A stretch of DNA of 64,000 nt from Paucibacter sediminis (GTDB lineage Bacteria; Pseudomonadota; Gammaproteobacteria; Burkholderiales; Burkholderiaceae_C). Of this stretch, positions 24,749 to 34,199 are shown one piece after another. How positions within the stretch are numbered: the stretch's first letter is position 1; the number at the start of each line of letters is the position of its first letter. Both the position numbers and the translations under genes were made by a program. The stretch lies in the NCBI RefSeq assembly GCF_030254645.1, contig NZ_CP116346.1, positions 3,103,973-3,167,972 on the forward strand, read 5' to 3'. The notes under the pieces were generated by a model. That model saw nothing but the letters and a program-made list of their open reading frames with translations, was not told the origin of the DNA and did no database searches.

Positions 24749-26353
24749 ATGAAGCATCGCTTGCTGATGGTGGGTGGTTGGGCCCTGGCGGCGCTGTTGG
24801 CTGCCGCGGGCAGCTCAGCGCAGACGCTGCGATGGGCCAGCCAGGGTGATCCGCAGACCATGGATCCCCACTCTCAGAACGAGAGCATGACCAACAACAT
24901 GAACGGGCAGATCTACGAGCGCCTGACCCGTCGCGACAAGCAGCTGCAGCTCGCCCCCAGCCTGGCCACCGAATGGACCCAGCTCGCGCCGCTGCAGTGG
25001 CGCGTCAAGCTGAGGCCGGGCGTGAAGTTCCACGATGGCACGCCCTTCACCGCCGATGACGTGGTGTTCTCGGTGAATCGCGCCAAGGAGCAGACTTCGC
25101 AGATCGCCGTCTACGCCAATGCGGTGGGCGTGCCGCGCAAGCTCGACGAGCTGACGGTGGAGTTCCAGCTCGCCAGCTTCAACCCGATCTTTCTGCAGCA
25201 TCTGGACACGCTGTGGATCATGAGCAAGAGCTGGTGCGAGAAGCACAAGGCCACGCGGCCGCTGGACTTCAAGAACCGCGAGGAGTCCTACGCTGGCATG
25301 AATGCCAATGGCACCGGACCTTACCGCCTGGTGACGCGGCAGCCCGGCATCAAGACGGTGTTGCAGCGCAACCCCGCCTGGTGGGACCGGCATGAGGGCA
25401 ATGTGCAGGAGATGATCTACACCCCCATCAGCAACGATGCCACGCGGCTGGCCGCGCTGGTGTCGGGTGAGATCGACTTCGTGCTCGACCCCGCGCCGCG
25501 CGATGTGCCGCGCCTGCGCGCCACGCCCGGGCTGAAGGTGATCGAGGGGGTGGAGAACCGCATCGTCTTCATCGGCATGGACCAGCAGCGCGAGCAGCTG
25601 CAATACGCCAAGGTGCCCGCCCTGAATGGGCAGGAGCGGAACCCGTTCAAGGACCTGCGCGTGCGCCGCGCCCTCTACCAGGCGGTGGACATCGAGGCCA
25701 TCCGCAGCAAGCTGATGAACGGGCTCTCGGCACCCACCGGCGGCATCACCGCCTCCACCCTGGGCGCCTACAACGACCCCGCGCTGGAGACCCGCCTGCC
25801 GCTGGACCTGACGGCGGCACGCCGGCTAATGGCCGAGGCCGGCTATCCGGATGGCTTCGAGGTCACGCTGGACTGCCCCAACAACCGCTATGTCAACGAC
25901 GAGTCCATCTGCCTGGCCCTGGCCAGCATGTGGGCGCAGATCAAGGTGAAGGTCCGGGTCAACGCGATGCCGCGCGTCAACTACTTCCCCAAGATCGAGA
26001 AGTACGACACCAGCATGTACATGCTGGGCTGGGGCGGCGCCATCACCGATGCCGAGACCCTGCTCACCGCGGTGCTGCGCAACCCGGGCGAGAAGGGCGT
26101 GGGCTCCTACAACTACGGCCGCGCGCGCAACGACAAGTTCGACGCCCTGGCGGCGCAGAGCAGCAACGAGCCCGATGCCAGGAAGCGCGAGGCCCTCATC
26201 AAGGCCGCGCTGGCTGAGTACCGCGAGCAGATCCAGCTGATCCCGCTGCACCGCCAGGTGATCCCCTGGGCGGCGCGTGCCGGCGTCAATGCGGTGCACC
26301 GCGCCGACAACTGGCTGGAGCTCTCCTGGGTGAGCATGGCGGCGGCGAAGTAG
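24749..26353 (+). CDS. Family 5 ABC transporter solute-binding protein (peptide-type)
   Basis: A 534-residue periplasmic binding protein with a signal peptide (about residues 1-25, ending GSSAQ). The order TLRWASQGDPQTMDPHS, FHDGTPFTADDVVFSVNR, GTGPYRL, LVSGEIDF and RVRRALYQAVD is that of DppA/OppA-like proteins, which bind peptides, nickel chelates or other solutes. No permease or ATPase genes lie next to it, so it is an orphan here or shares another transporter. It ends 38 bp before ureD on the same strand. A nickel (NikA-like) role would fit urease, but nothing in the sequence shows this. Confidence 0.88.
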   Translation: MKHRLLMVGGWALAALLAAAGSSAQTLRWASQGDPQTMDPHSQNESMTNNMNGQIYERLTRRDKQLQLAPSLATEWTQLAPLQWRVKLRPGVKFHDGTPFTADDVVFSVNRAKEQTSQIAVYANAVGVPRKLDELTVEFQLASFNPIFLQHLDTLWIMSKSWCEKHKATRPLDFKNREESYAGMNANGTGPYRLVTRQPGIKTVLQRNPAWWDRHEGNVQEMIYTPISNDATRLAALVSGEIDFVLDPAPRDVPRLRATPGLKVIEGVENRIVFIGMDQQREQLQYAKVPALNGQERNPFKDLRVRRALYQAVDIEAIRSKLMNGLSAPTGGITASTLGAYNDPALETRLPLDLTAARRLMAEAGYPDGFEVTLDCPNNRYVNDESICLALASMWAQIKVKVRVNAMPRVNYFPKIEKYDTSMYMLGWGGAITDAETLLTAVLRNPGEKGVGSYNYGRARNDKFDALAAQSSNEPDARKREALIKAALAEYREQIQLIPLHRQVIPWAARAGVNAVHRADNWLELSWVSMAAAK

Positions 26354-26391
26354 GCGACCAAATAGGCAGGCTTCTTGCTGACCATGCCCGC

Positions 26392-27246
26392 ATGACCGAC
26401 GCCCCACCCGCACATCCCTCCTGGCACGCCAGCCTCGCCCTGCAATACGCGCTCGAGCAGGGCCGCACGGTGGCCCGGCATCAGCACGAGGGGCCGCTGC
26501 GCGTACTCAAGAGCCTCTATCCCGAGGGCGACGCGATCTGCCACAACGTGCTGGTGCATCCGCCCAGCGGCCTGGTGGGCGGCGACACCCTGGCGATGCA
26601 GCTGGAGCTGGGCGAGGGCGCGCATGGCCTCGTCACCACCCCGGGCGCGACGCGCTTTTACCGCAGCGCCGGCGCGCAGGCCGCGCAGACCCTGCATGCC
26701 AGGCTGGCGCCCGGCGCGCGCCTTGAATGGCTGCCGCTCGAGGCCCTGGCCTACCCGGGCTGCCATGCGCTCAACCGCGCCGTGTTCGAGCTGGCGCCGG
26801 AGGCCGAGCTGCTGGCCTGGGACATCACTGCGCTGGGCCTGCCGCAGGCCGGCCGGCCCTTCGAGCATGGGCGCTTTGCCCAGCATCTGGAGATCCCCGG
26901 TATCTGGCTGGAGCGCGGCGTGATCGCGGCCGAGGACGGCCTGCTGCTGGACGGCGCGCTGGGCCTGGCCGGCCAGCGCTGCCTGGCCACGCTGGTGTTT
27001 GCGGCGGGGGCGGCCTTGCCGCGCGCACGCCGCGAGCGCGCGCTGGACGCCGTGCGCGCCCTGATCGAGGGCCATGCCTTGCGCAGCATGGCCGGCGCCA
27101 CCGCCGCCCATGAGCGGGTGCTGGTGCTGCGCTGCCTGGCGCCGCTGGTGGAGCCGGCCGCCGATCTGCTGCGCGCCTGCTGGGCCGCCTGGCGCCGCGA
27201 GCTCTGGGGCCTGACGGCCGTGCCGCCGCGCACCTGGTCACTCTAG
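26392..27246 (+). CDS. ureD: Urease accessory protein UreD
   Basis: A 284-residue cytoplasmic chaperone that binds apo-urease and, with UreF and UreG, delivers nickel to the active site. Recognisable blocks are HPPSGLVGGD near residue 56, TTPGATRFYRS, ALAYPGCHALNRAVFEL and GRFAQHLEI. The length is normal. It lies 22.6 kb from ureA, whereas in many Burkholderiales it is directly upstream of ureA next to the urt genes. The ATG follows the binding-protein gene by 38 bp, so the two may be co-transcribed. Confidence 0.92.
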   Translation: MTDAPPAHPSWHASLALQYALEQGRTVARHQHEGPLRVLKSLYPEGDAICHNVLVHPPSGLVGGDTLAMQLELGEGAHGLVTTPGATRFYRSAGAQAAQTLHARLAPGARLEWLPLEALAYPGCHALNRAVFELAPEAELLAWDITALGLPQAGRPFEHGRFAQHLEIPGIWLERGVIAAEDGLLLDGALGLAGQRCLATLVFAAGAALPRARRERALDAVRALIEGHALRSMAGATAAHERVLVLRCLAPLVEPAADLLRACWAAWRRELWGLTAVPPRTWSL

Positions 27247-27318
27247 TAAGGGACTCGCCCTGCGGGGTTGGCGGGCGTAGAGTCGGCGGCTGGTCTACCG
27301 GTCGACGAGGTGCTCCCT

Positions 27319-28245
27319 ATGCCCGCAGTTGCTCGCCCCCTGCGCCCCCTAAGCCGTCTGGCGCGGTCAATCGCGCTGTCGCTGGCCTGCGCCGCGGCAG
27401 GCCCGGCCCCGGCCCTGGTGATCAATGCCAGCTTCGGTGCCGGCGTGGACCCGGCGGCCCAGTCCGTCATCCTCGGCACCATCGATATCTACGAGGCGCT
27501 GTTCAGCGACAACATCACCCTCGGCATCCGCTTCGAGAACATGAACACGGGCCTGGGCCAGAGCAGCACCAATATCTACCAAGTGCCCTATGCCAGCTTC
27601 ATGGACAAGCTGCGTGCCGATGCCAGCAGCCCGATCGACAGCCTGGCCCTGGCGCATATCCCGCTCGGCGCCAACCCGGTGAACGGCGCTGCCAACATCA
27701 TCCTGACCCGTGCCACCGCCAATGCGGTGGGCTTCAATGTGCCGGCGCCGCTGAACGGCCTGGACGCCACCATCAGCCTCAACCTGGCGACGATGAACTT
27801 CAGTCGCCTCAGCATCGACCCCGACAAATACGATCTGCAGACCGTGGCGTCGCACGAGATCGATGAGGTGCTGGGCACCATCTCGGGCGTGGGCGGCAGC
27901 CTCATCTTGCCGGTGGACCTCTACCGCTACAACGCCGCTGGCGCGCGCAGCTTCACCACCCTCGGCGACGACGCCTATTTCTCCATCGACGGCGTCAACA
28001 TGCTGGTGCGCTACAACCAGAACCCGGCCGGCGACTATGGCGACTACTGGGGCGCAGGCCCGCATCCGGTGCATGTGCAGGATGCCTTCGGCACGCGCGG
28101 CAGCTTTGCCGACCTGGGCGTGGAGATCGTTGCGCTGGACGCCGTCGGCTTCACCCTGGCCGCCGCGGTGCCCGAGCCCGCTCCTGTGGTGATGCTGCTC
28201 GCTGGCCTGGGCATGCTGGGCTGGCTGAAGCGCCGCCAGGTCTAA
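27319..28245 (+). CDS. PEP-CTERM protein with HEIDE putative metalloprotease-like motif
   Basis: A 308-residue exported protein: a signal peptide (to about residue 34), a body with beta-strand character, and a C-terminal sorting tail VPEPAPVVMLLAGLGML plus a basic WLKRRQV end, which is the PEP-CTERM signal recognised by exosortase. The segment VASHEIDEVLGTISG resembles the zinc-binding helix of NF038122-like predicted metalloproteases, but the third zinc ligand of HExxH is Glu rather than His, so activity is unproven. The ATG at 27319 was preferred to an upstream GTG because it begins the signal peptide. It sits between ureD and the convergent urtE with a six-base gap; a link to urea use is doubtful. 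Confidence 0.7.
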   Translation: MPAVARPLRPLSRLARSIALSLACAAAGPAPALVINASFGAGVDPAAQSVILGTIDIYEALFSDNITLGIRFENMNTGLGQSSTNIYQVPYASFMDKLRADASSPIDSLALAHIPLGANPVNGAANIILTRATANAVGFNVPAPLNGLDATISLNLATMNFSRLSIDPDKYDLQTVASHEIDEVLGTISGVGGSLILPVDLYRYNAAGARSFTTLGDDAYFSIDGVNMLVRYNQNPAGDYGDYWGAGPHPVHVQDAFGTRGSFADLGVEIVALDAVGFTLAAAVPEPAPVVMLLAGLGMLGWLKRRQV

Positions 28246-28251
28246 TCGCCT

Positions 28252-28947
28252 TCAGATCGCCACGATCTGCCGCACGCCCCTGGCGGCCATCTCGCTGCCC
28301 AGCCCCTGCGAGATCACCGCGCCGCGCTCCAGCACCAGGTAGTCGTCGGCCAGCTCCTCGGCGAAGTCGACGTACTGCTCGCACAAGAGGATCGCCATGT
28401 CACCGCGGTCCGCCAGCAGGCGGATCACGCGGCCGATGTCCTTGATGATGCTGGGCTGTATGCCCTCGGTAGGCTCGTCCAGGATCAGTAGCTTGGGGCG
28501 GGCGCAGAGTGCGCGCGCGATCGCCAGCTGCTGCTGCTGGCCACCGGAGAGGTCGCCGCCGCGGCGCTTGAGCATGGCCTTCAGCACCGGGAAGAGCTCG
28601 AACAGCTCGGCCGGTATCGGCGCGCTGGCGGGCTGGGTGGCCAGGCCCATGCGCAGGTTTTCCTCCACCGTCAGGCGCGCAAAGATCTCGCGCCCCTGCG
28701 GCACATAGCCGATGCCGGCGCGTGCGCGCTCGTAGGGGCTGGCCTTGCTGATGTTGGTGCCGTTGAATTCGATGCTGCCGCTCTTGATCGGCACCAGGCC
28801 CATCAGGCTCTTCAGCAGGGTGGTCTTGCCCACGCCGTTGCGACCCAGCAGCACGGTGATGCGTCCGAGCGCAGCGCTCACCGACACATCGCGCAGGATG
28901 TGCGAGCCGCTGTAGTACTGGTGGATGTTCTTGGCTTCCAGAATCAT
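28252..28947 (-). CDS. urtE: Urea ABC transporter ATPase UrtE
   Basis: A 231-residue LivF-type ATPase of the urea importer. Walker A is GRNGVGKTT (35-43), the signature is LSGGQQQQLAIARAL, Walker B is LLILDEPTEGIQPS and the switch His position is replaced by CEQYVDFA, as is usual in LivF/UrtE proteins. It is the last gene of urtABCDE, five bases after urtD. The opening MILEAKNIHQYYSGSHIL is typical of UrtE rather than amino-acid LivF. Confidence 0.93.
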   Translation of the reverse strand: MILEAKNIHQYYSGSHILRDVSVSAALGRITVLLGRNGVGKTTLLKSLMGLVPIKSGSIEFNGTNISKASPYERARAGIGYVPQGREIFARLTVEENLRMGLATQPASAPIPAELFELFPVLKAMLKRRGGDLSGGQQQQLAIARALCARPKLLILDEPTEGIQPSIIKDIGRVIRLLADRGDMAILLCEQYVDFAEELADDYLVLERGAVISQGLGSEMAARGVRQIVAI

Positions 28948-28952
28948 GGCGT

Positions 28953-29798
28953 TCAGCGCCCCAAATAGACTTCGATGACGCGCTCGTCGGCCTGCACCTG
29001 GTCCAGGGTGCCCTGGGCCAGCACGGCGCCATCGCAAAGCACCGTCACCGTCTCCGCGATGCGCGCGATGAAGCTCATGTCGTGTTCTACCACCATCAGC
29101 GAGTGCCTGCCCTTGAGCGAGAGGAAGAGCTCGGCGGTGCGCTCGGTCTCCTGATCGGTCATGCCGGCCACCGGCTCGTCCAGCAGCAGCAGCTTGGGGT
29201 CCTGCACCAGCAGCATGCCGATCTCCAGCCACTGTTTCTGGCCGTGGCTCAGCAGGCCGGCGGGGCGCTGCCATTCGTCTTGCAGCCGGATCAGCTCCAG
29301 CACCTCGGCCAGGCGCGTGCGCTGCGCGCCGGAGAGCTTGTGCCACAGCGCACTGGGCACGCTGCGCGAGCCCTGCAGCGCCAGCTCCAGGTTCTCGAAC
29401 ACGCTGAGCGGCTCGAACACCGTGGGCTTCTGGAACTTGCGCCCTATGCCCAGCTGGGCGATCTCGGCCTCGCTGTGGCGCAGCAGGTTGATGGTGCTGC
29501 CGAAGAAGACCTGGCCGGCATCGGGGCGGGTCTTGCCGGTGATGATGTCCATCATGGTGGTCTTGCCCGCACCATTGGGCCCGATGATGCAGCGCAGCTC
29601 GCCCGGCGCGATGTCCAGCGAGAGCCCGTTGATGGCCTTGAAGCCGTCGAAGCTCCTGTTCACATCCTCCAGGTAGAGGATGCGGCCATGCGCCAGGTCC
29701 AGCGCGCCGGGCTCCAGCACGCGGCCGTAGCCGGCCGCGCGGCCCCCCGAGAAATGTTGCAGGCGCTCGCTGCCTTGTTCCATCAGCTCGGGGGTCAT
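28953..29798 (-). CDS. urtD: Urea ABC transporter ATPase UrtD
   Basis: A 281-residue LivG-type ATPase. Walker A is GPNGAGKTT, the signature region reads LLSHGQKQWLEIGMLL (the SHGQKQ variant typical of UrtD) and Walker B is LLLLDEPVAGMTDQE. The N-terminal 40 residues are an extension common in beta-proteobacterial UrtD. Its start overlaps the urtC stop by four bases (ATGA). Confidence 0.93.
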   Translation of the reverse strand: MTPELMEQGSERLQHFSGGRAAGYGRVLEPGALDLAHGRILYLEDVNRSFDGFKAINGLSLDIAPGELRCIIGPNGAGKTTMMDIITGKTRPDAGQVFFGSTINLLRHSEAEIAQLGIGRKFQKPTVFEPLSVFENLELALQGSRSVPSALWHKLSGAQRTRLAEVLELIRLQDEWQRPAGLLSHGQKQWLEIGMLLVQDPKLLLLDEPVAGMTDQETERTAELFLSLKGRHSLMVVEHDMSFIARIAETVTVLCDGAVLAQGTLDQVQADERVIEVYLGR

Positions 29799-30901
29799 GC
29801 CTTGCCTCCTGCGCGCCGCGTGATCTTGCTGGCCAGACCCGCCAGGCCCTGCGGCAGGAACAGGGTCACGCCGACGAACAACGCGCCCAGGAAGTAGAGC
29901 CAGATCTCGGGCGCGCTGACGGTGAGCCAGCTCTTCGCGCCGTTCACCGCGAAGGCGCCGGCGATCGGGCCGATCAGCGTGCCGCGCCCGCCCACCGCGG
30001 CCCAGACCGCGATCTCGATCGAGTTGGCCACGCTCATCTCGCTGGGGTTGATGATGCCCACCTGCGGCACATAGAGCGCGCCGGCCACACCGCACATCAC
30101 CGCCGAGAGGGTCCAGATGGCCAGCTTGTAGGGCAGGGGCGAGTAGCCGCAGAACATCAGGCGCGACTCGGCATCGCGCACCGCCTGCAGCACGCGGCCG
30201 AACTTGGCGGCCATGATCCAGCGCGCCAGCAGCAGGCAGGCCAGCAGCGTGAGCCCCGTCAGCACGAACAGGCCCATGCGCATCTGCGGCGTGGCGATGG
30301 GCAGGCCCAGGATGCGCTTGAAATCGGTGAAGCCGTTGTTGCCGCCGAAGCCGGTCTCGTTGCGGAAGAACAGCAGCATGGCCGCATAGGTCATGGCCTG
30401 GGTGATGATGGAGAAGTACACGCCCTTGATGCGCGAGCGGAAGGCGAAGTAGCCGAACACGAGGGCCACCAGGCCCGGTACCAGCACGACCAGCGCCAGC
30501 GTGGCGGCGAAGCTGTCACTGAAGTGCCAATGCCAGGGCAGGCTCTTCCAGTCCAGGAACACCATGAAATCGGGCAGGGCGCTGCGGTACTGGCCGTCGC
30601 TGCCGATCTGGCGCATCAGATACATGCCCATGGCATAGCCGCCCAGCGCGAAGAACAGGCCATGGCCCAGCGAGAGGATGCCGGTGTAGCCCCAGATCAG
30701 GTCCATGGCCAGGGCGCAGATGGCGTAGCACATGATCTTGCCCAGCAGGGCCACGGCGTAGTCGCTCAGGTGCAAGACCTGACCCTCGGGCACCCAGAGA
30801 TTGAGCAGCGGCGCCACGCCGCAGACCAGCAGCAGGGCAAGCAGAAAGGCGGCCCAGCCACGGCGCGAGAACAGGGTTTGTGCTGTGTTCGTCATCATCA
30901 T
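29795..30901 (-). CDS. urtC: Urea ABC transporter permease UrtC
   Basis: A 368-residue LivM-type inner-membrane permease with nine to ten hydrophobic helices. The block GYTGILSLGHGLFFALGGY and the ATPase-facing FGRVLQAVRDAESRL loop mark the family. Three successive ATG codons occur at the start; the first overlaps the urtB stop. It pairs with UrtB to form the urea channel. Confidence 0.93.
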   Translation of the reverse strand: MMMTNTAQTLFSRRGWAAFLLALLLVCGVAPLLNLWVPEGQVLHLSDYAVALLGKIMCYAICALAMDLIWGYTGILSLGHGLFFALGGYAMGMYLMRQIGSDGQYRSALPDFMVFLDWKSLPWHWHFSDSFAATLALVVLVPGLVALVFGYFAFRSRIKGVYFSIITQAMTYAAMLLFFRNETGFGGNNGFTDFKRILGLPIATPQMRMGLFVLTGLTLLACLLLARWIMAAKFGRVLQAVRDAESRLMFCGYSPLPYKLAIWTLSAVMCGVAGALYVPQVGIINPSEMSVANSIEIAVWAAVGGRGTLIGPIAGAFAVNGAKSWLTVSAPEIWLYFLGALFVGVTLFLPQGLAGLASKITRRAGGKA

Positions 30902-32496
30902 GCTTCCGCCGATCTGCCCTTCATCGCGAAGATGCCCTGCGGCCGCTTCTGGATGAAGACGATGATGAACACCAGCACGGCGATCTTGGCCAGCACCGCG
31001 CCCACCACGCCCTCCAGCAGCTTGTTGCTGAGGCCCAGGCCCAGCGCGGCGTAGACGGTGCCGGCCAGCTGGCCCACGCCGCCCAGCACCACCACCATGA
31101 AGGCGTCGACGATATAGCTCTGGCCCAGGTCGGGGCCGACATTGCCGATCTGGCTGAGCGCGCAGCCGGCCAGGCCGGCGATGCCCGAGCCCAGCGCGAA
31201 GGTGAGGGTGTCCACGCGCGCGGTGTTCACGCCCATGCAGGCGGCCATGGGGCGGTTCTGCGTCACGCCGCGCACGAACAGGCCCAGCCGGGTGCGCTTG
31301 ATCAACAGCGTCATGCCGCCCAGCACCAGACCGGCGAAGAGGATGATGAGCAGGCGGTTGTAGGGCAGGCTCAGCGAAGGCAGCAGCTGCAGGCCGCCGC
31401 TCATCCAGGCCGGGTTCTCCACGCCCACGTTCTGCGCGCCGAACAGGCTGCGCACGCCCTGCATCAGCGCCAGGCTCAGGCCCCAGGTGGCCAGCAGGGT
31501 TTCCAGCGGGCGGCCGTAGAGCCAGCGCAGCACGCCGCGCTCCAGCACCGCACCCACGCCGGCCGAGGCCAGGAAGGCCACCGGCAGGGCGGCCAGCAGG
31601 TAGTAGTCGAACAGGCCCGCCGGCAGGAACTGGCGGAAACCTAGCTGGACCAGATAGGTGGCGTAGGCGCCGATCATCATCAGCTCGCCATGGGCCATAT
31701 TGATCACGCCCATCAGCCCGTAGGTGATGGCCAGGCCCAGCGCCACCAGCAGCAGGATGCTGCCCAGGCTCAGGCCGGTGAAGAGGGCGCCGAGGCGCTC
31801 GCCCCAGGCCAGCGAGGCTTGCACTTTGCGCAGGGAATTCTGCAGCGCGCTCTTCACCGCCATATCGCTCTCCTCGGCCAGGCGCTGGTTCAGCAGCAGC
31901 AGGGTACTGGGGCTGTCCGAGCCGCCCAGCAGCTTGGCGGCATGCAGGCGCTTGTTGACATCGGCGCTGCCGGCCAGGGCCGCGGCGCTGGCGAGTTGCA
32001 GCTCGGCGCGCACGGCCGCATCCGACTCCTGCGCCAGCGCATTCGCCAGCAGGGGCAGGCGCGCCTCGCTGGCGTCCTGCTGCAGGGCCTTGGCGGCGGC
32101 CAGGCGCTCGCTCGGCTTGGCGCTGAAGAGCTTGAGCGCGGCCAGCGCCTGGTCCAGCTCGCCACGCAGGCGGTTGTTCAGGCTCACGTCGTCCAGCCTG
32201 GCGGGGGGGGGCGTGATGGCGGCGCCGCTGAGCGCGTCCTCGGCCTTGCCGTCGGCGTGCACGATCAGCAGCTGCGCGCCGGCGAGCTTGAGCTCCTCGG
32301 CGGACAGGGCCTGCAGAAAAGGCTGCAGCCGCGCGTCCGGCTTCACCGCGGCCGCGGCCAGGGACGCATTCATCGCGGCGATGCGCGCGTCGGTGTCATC
32401 GCCGCTGGCGATCGCGTGGGCCTGTTCGGGCGTGAGGGCCCGCGCAGGCGCCGTGCACAGCAGCAGGCAGAGCAGAAGCGGTAGCAAGCGGAACAT
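30898..32496 (-). CDS. urtB: Urea ABC transporter permease UrtB
   Basis: A 532-residue LivH-type permease with the long N-terminal periplasmic extension characteristic of UrtB: a signal peptide (residues 1-20) and about 200 Ala/Leu-rich helical residues with HEAT-like repeats. The permease core follows from about residue 235 (ITYGLMGVINMAHGELMMIGA). Ordinary LivH proteins are near 300 residues, so the length itself supports UrtB. It lies 80 bp downstream of urtA. Confidence 0.93.
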   Translation of the reverse strand: MFRLLPLLLCLLLCTAPARALTPEQAHAIASGDDTDARIAAMNASLAAAAVKPDARLQPFLQALSAEELKLAGAQLLIVHADGKAEDALSGAAITPPPARLDDVSLNNRLRGELDQALAALKLFSAKPSERLAAAKALQQDASEARLPLLANALAQESDAAVRAELQLASAAALAGSADVNKRLHAAKLLGGSDSPSTLLLLNQRLAEESDMAVKSALQNSLRKVQASLAWGERLGALFTGLSLGSILLLVALGLAITYGLMGVINMAHGELMMIGAYATYLVQLGFRQFLPAGLFDYYLLAALPVAFLASAGVGAVLERGVLRWLYGRPLETLLATWGLSLALMQGVRSLFGAQNVGVENPAWMSGGLQLLPSLSLPYNRLLIILFAGLVLGGMTLLIKRTRLGLFVRGVTQNRPMAACMGVNTARVDTLTFALGSGIAGLAGCALSQIGNVGPDLGQSYIVDAFMVVVLGGVGQLAGTVYAALGLGLSNKLLEGVVGAVLAKIAVLVFIIVFIQKRPQGIFAMKGRSAEA

Positions 32497-32576
32497 GAGA
32501 CCTCGGGCCGTCGTCGTCGGGGTGTGTCGGCGCGCCCCATGTCAGCGACAGGGGGCACGCTCATGCGCCTGCTTGC

Positions 32577-33851
32577 TTACTTCTTCACCGGCTCGTCGGG
32601 CTTCTTGTCGTTGCCTTCGATGTAGGGGCTCCAGGGCTTGGCCTTCACCGGGGCGGGCGTCTTCCACACCACATTGAACTGGCCATCGGCCTTGATCTCG
32701 CCGATGAACACCGACTTGTGCAGGTGGTGGTTCTTCTCGTCCATCTTGGAGCTGATGCCCGAGGGCGCGGTGAAGGTCTGGCCGGCCATCGCGGCGATGA
32801 CCTTGTCCACATCGGTGCTCTTGGCCTTCTCGACCGCCTGCTTCCACATATTGATGCCGATATAGGTCGCCTCCATCGGATCGTTGGTGAGCGGCTTGTC
32901 CTTGTGGCCGGGCAGCCCCTTGGCCTTGGCGTAATCGCTCCACTTCTTGATGAACTCGGTGTTGGCCGGGTTCTTGATCGACATGAAGTAGTTCCAGGCG
33001 GCCAGGTGGCCCACCAGCGGCTTGGTGTCCACGCCGCGCAGTTCTTCCTCGCCCACCGAGAAGGCCACCACCGGCACGTCCTTGGCCTTCAGGCCGGCGT
33101 TGCCCAGCTCCTTGTAGAAGGGCACGTTGGAGTCGCCATTGATGGTGGAGACCACCGCGGTCTTGCCACCGGCCGAGAACTTCTTGATGTCGGCCACGAT
33201 GGTCTGGTAGTCGCTGTGGCCAAAGGGCGTGTACTTCTCGTCGATGTCGCCGTCCTTCACGCCCTTGCTCTTCAAGTAGGCGCGCAGGATCTTGTTGGTG
33301 GTGCGCGGGTAGACGTAGTCGGTGCCCAGCAGCACCCAGCGCTTGGCCGCGCCGCCGTCCTTGCTCATCAGGTAGTCCACCGCGGGGATGGCCTGCTGGT
33401 TGGGCGCGGCGCCGGTGTAGAACACGTTCTTGGAGAGTTCCTCACCCTCGTACTGCACCGGGTAGAAGAGCAGGCCGTTGAGCTCTTCCACCACCGGCAG
33501 CACCGACTTGCGCGACACGGAGGTCCAGCAGCCGAAGATCACCGCCACCTTGTCCTGGGTGAGCAGCTGCTTGGTCTTCTCGGCGAACAGCGGCCAGTTG
33601 GAGGCCGGGTCCACCACCACCGGCTCGAGCTTCTTGCCCAGCACGCCGCCCTTGGCATTGATCTCGTCGATGGCCATCAGCACCGTGTCCTTGAGCACGG
33701 TCTCCGAGATCGCCATCGTGCCCGAGAGGCTGTGCAGCACGCCCACCTTGATGGTGTCGGCCGCCTGGGCCGAGAGGCCCGTGAAGCTCAGGCCCGCCAG
33801 GGCGCTCGCAGCGGCGAGGGTCTTGAGGGAGAAGGATCGGCGCTTCAGCAT
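32577..33851 (-). CDS. urtA: Urea ABC transporter substrate-binding protein UrtA
   Basis: A 424-residue periplasmic urea-binding protein with a signal peptide ending AQAAD (about residue 31). Typical UrtA blocks are KVGVLHSLSGTMAISE, FGCWTSVSRKSVLPV, LFYPVQYEGEE and NDPMEATYIG. The ATG at 33851 is preceded by a good AGGAG. It heads the operon urtABCDE. In related bacteria these genes are controlled by nitrogen through NtrC; the upstream region has a sigma-54-like motif but with one base too few between its halves (see 33909-33923). Confidence 0.95.
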   Translation of the reverse strand: MLKRRSFSLKTLAAASALAGLSFTGLSAQAADTIKVGVLHSLSGTMAISETVLKDTVLMAIDEINAKGGVLGKKLEPVVVDPASNWPLFAEKTKQLLTQDKVAVIFGCWTSVSRKSVLPVVEELNGLLFYPVQYEGEELSKNVFYTGAAPNQQAIPAVDYLMSKDGGAAKRWVLLGTDYVYPRTTNKILRAYLKSKGVKDGDIDEKYTPFGHSDYQTIVADIKKFSAGGKTAVVSTINGDSNVPFYKELGNAGLKAKDVPVVAFSVGEEELRGVDTKPLVGHLAAWNYFMSIKNPANTEFIKKWSDYAKAKGLPGHKDKPLTNDPMEATYIGINMWKQAVEKAKSTDVDKVIAAMAGQTFTAPSGISSKMDEKNHHLHKSVFIGEIKADGQFNVVWKTPAPVKAKPWSPYIEGNDKKPDEPVKK

Positions 33852-34199
33852 GGGGTTTCGCTCCTGAATGACCGGCATGCGGTCAGGTTGGTGGGCTTGT
33901 CGCGCGGCAGCAAGGTTGTGCCAGGCGGACAGGGCCAATGTAGGGAGCGAAGGGCAGGGGGCATATACGGCGGATGGCGTATGGAGACTGTCCGCTCCGT
34001 GGCTCAGGACTGCGGGCGAAGCGCAGGCCTTGATGCAGCTGAAGTGCTTGAGCGGTCGCACCTAACGCTGCTCAAGGCAGCACGGGGCGGTGCGCAGTGG
34101 TTGGGGTAGGGCGCATTCACAATTCCGTCTCGCGTTGTTGCGCAGGCGGGTGACCCTGCCAGCCTGGGTCGCGATCCGAGCAACAGCCGCTGGCCGCGC
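33852..34199. promoter_or_regulatory. 348-bp region upstream of urtA
   Basis: No gene is supported here. On the minus strand, TGGCAC and TTGCT (33909-33923) resemble the two halves of a sigma-54 promoter, but GG and GC are nine bases apart instead of ten. A small inverted repeat ATACG-N8-CGTAT lies at 33965-33982. The lysR gene reads into this region from the far side, and no strong terminator was seen after it. Confidence 0.4.
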
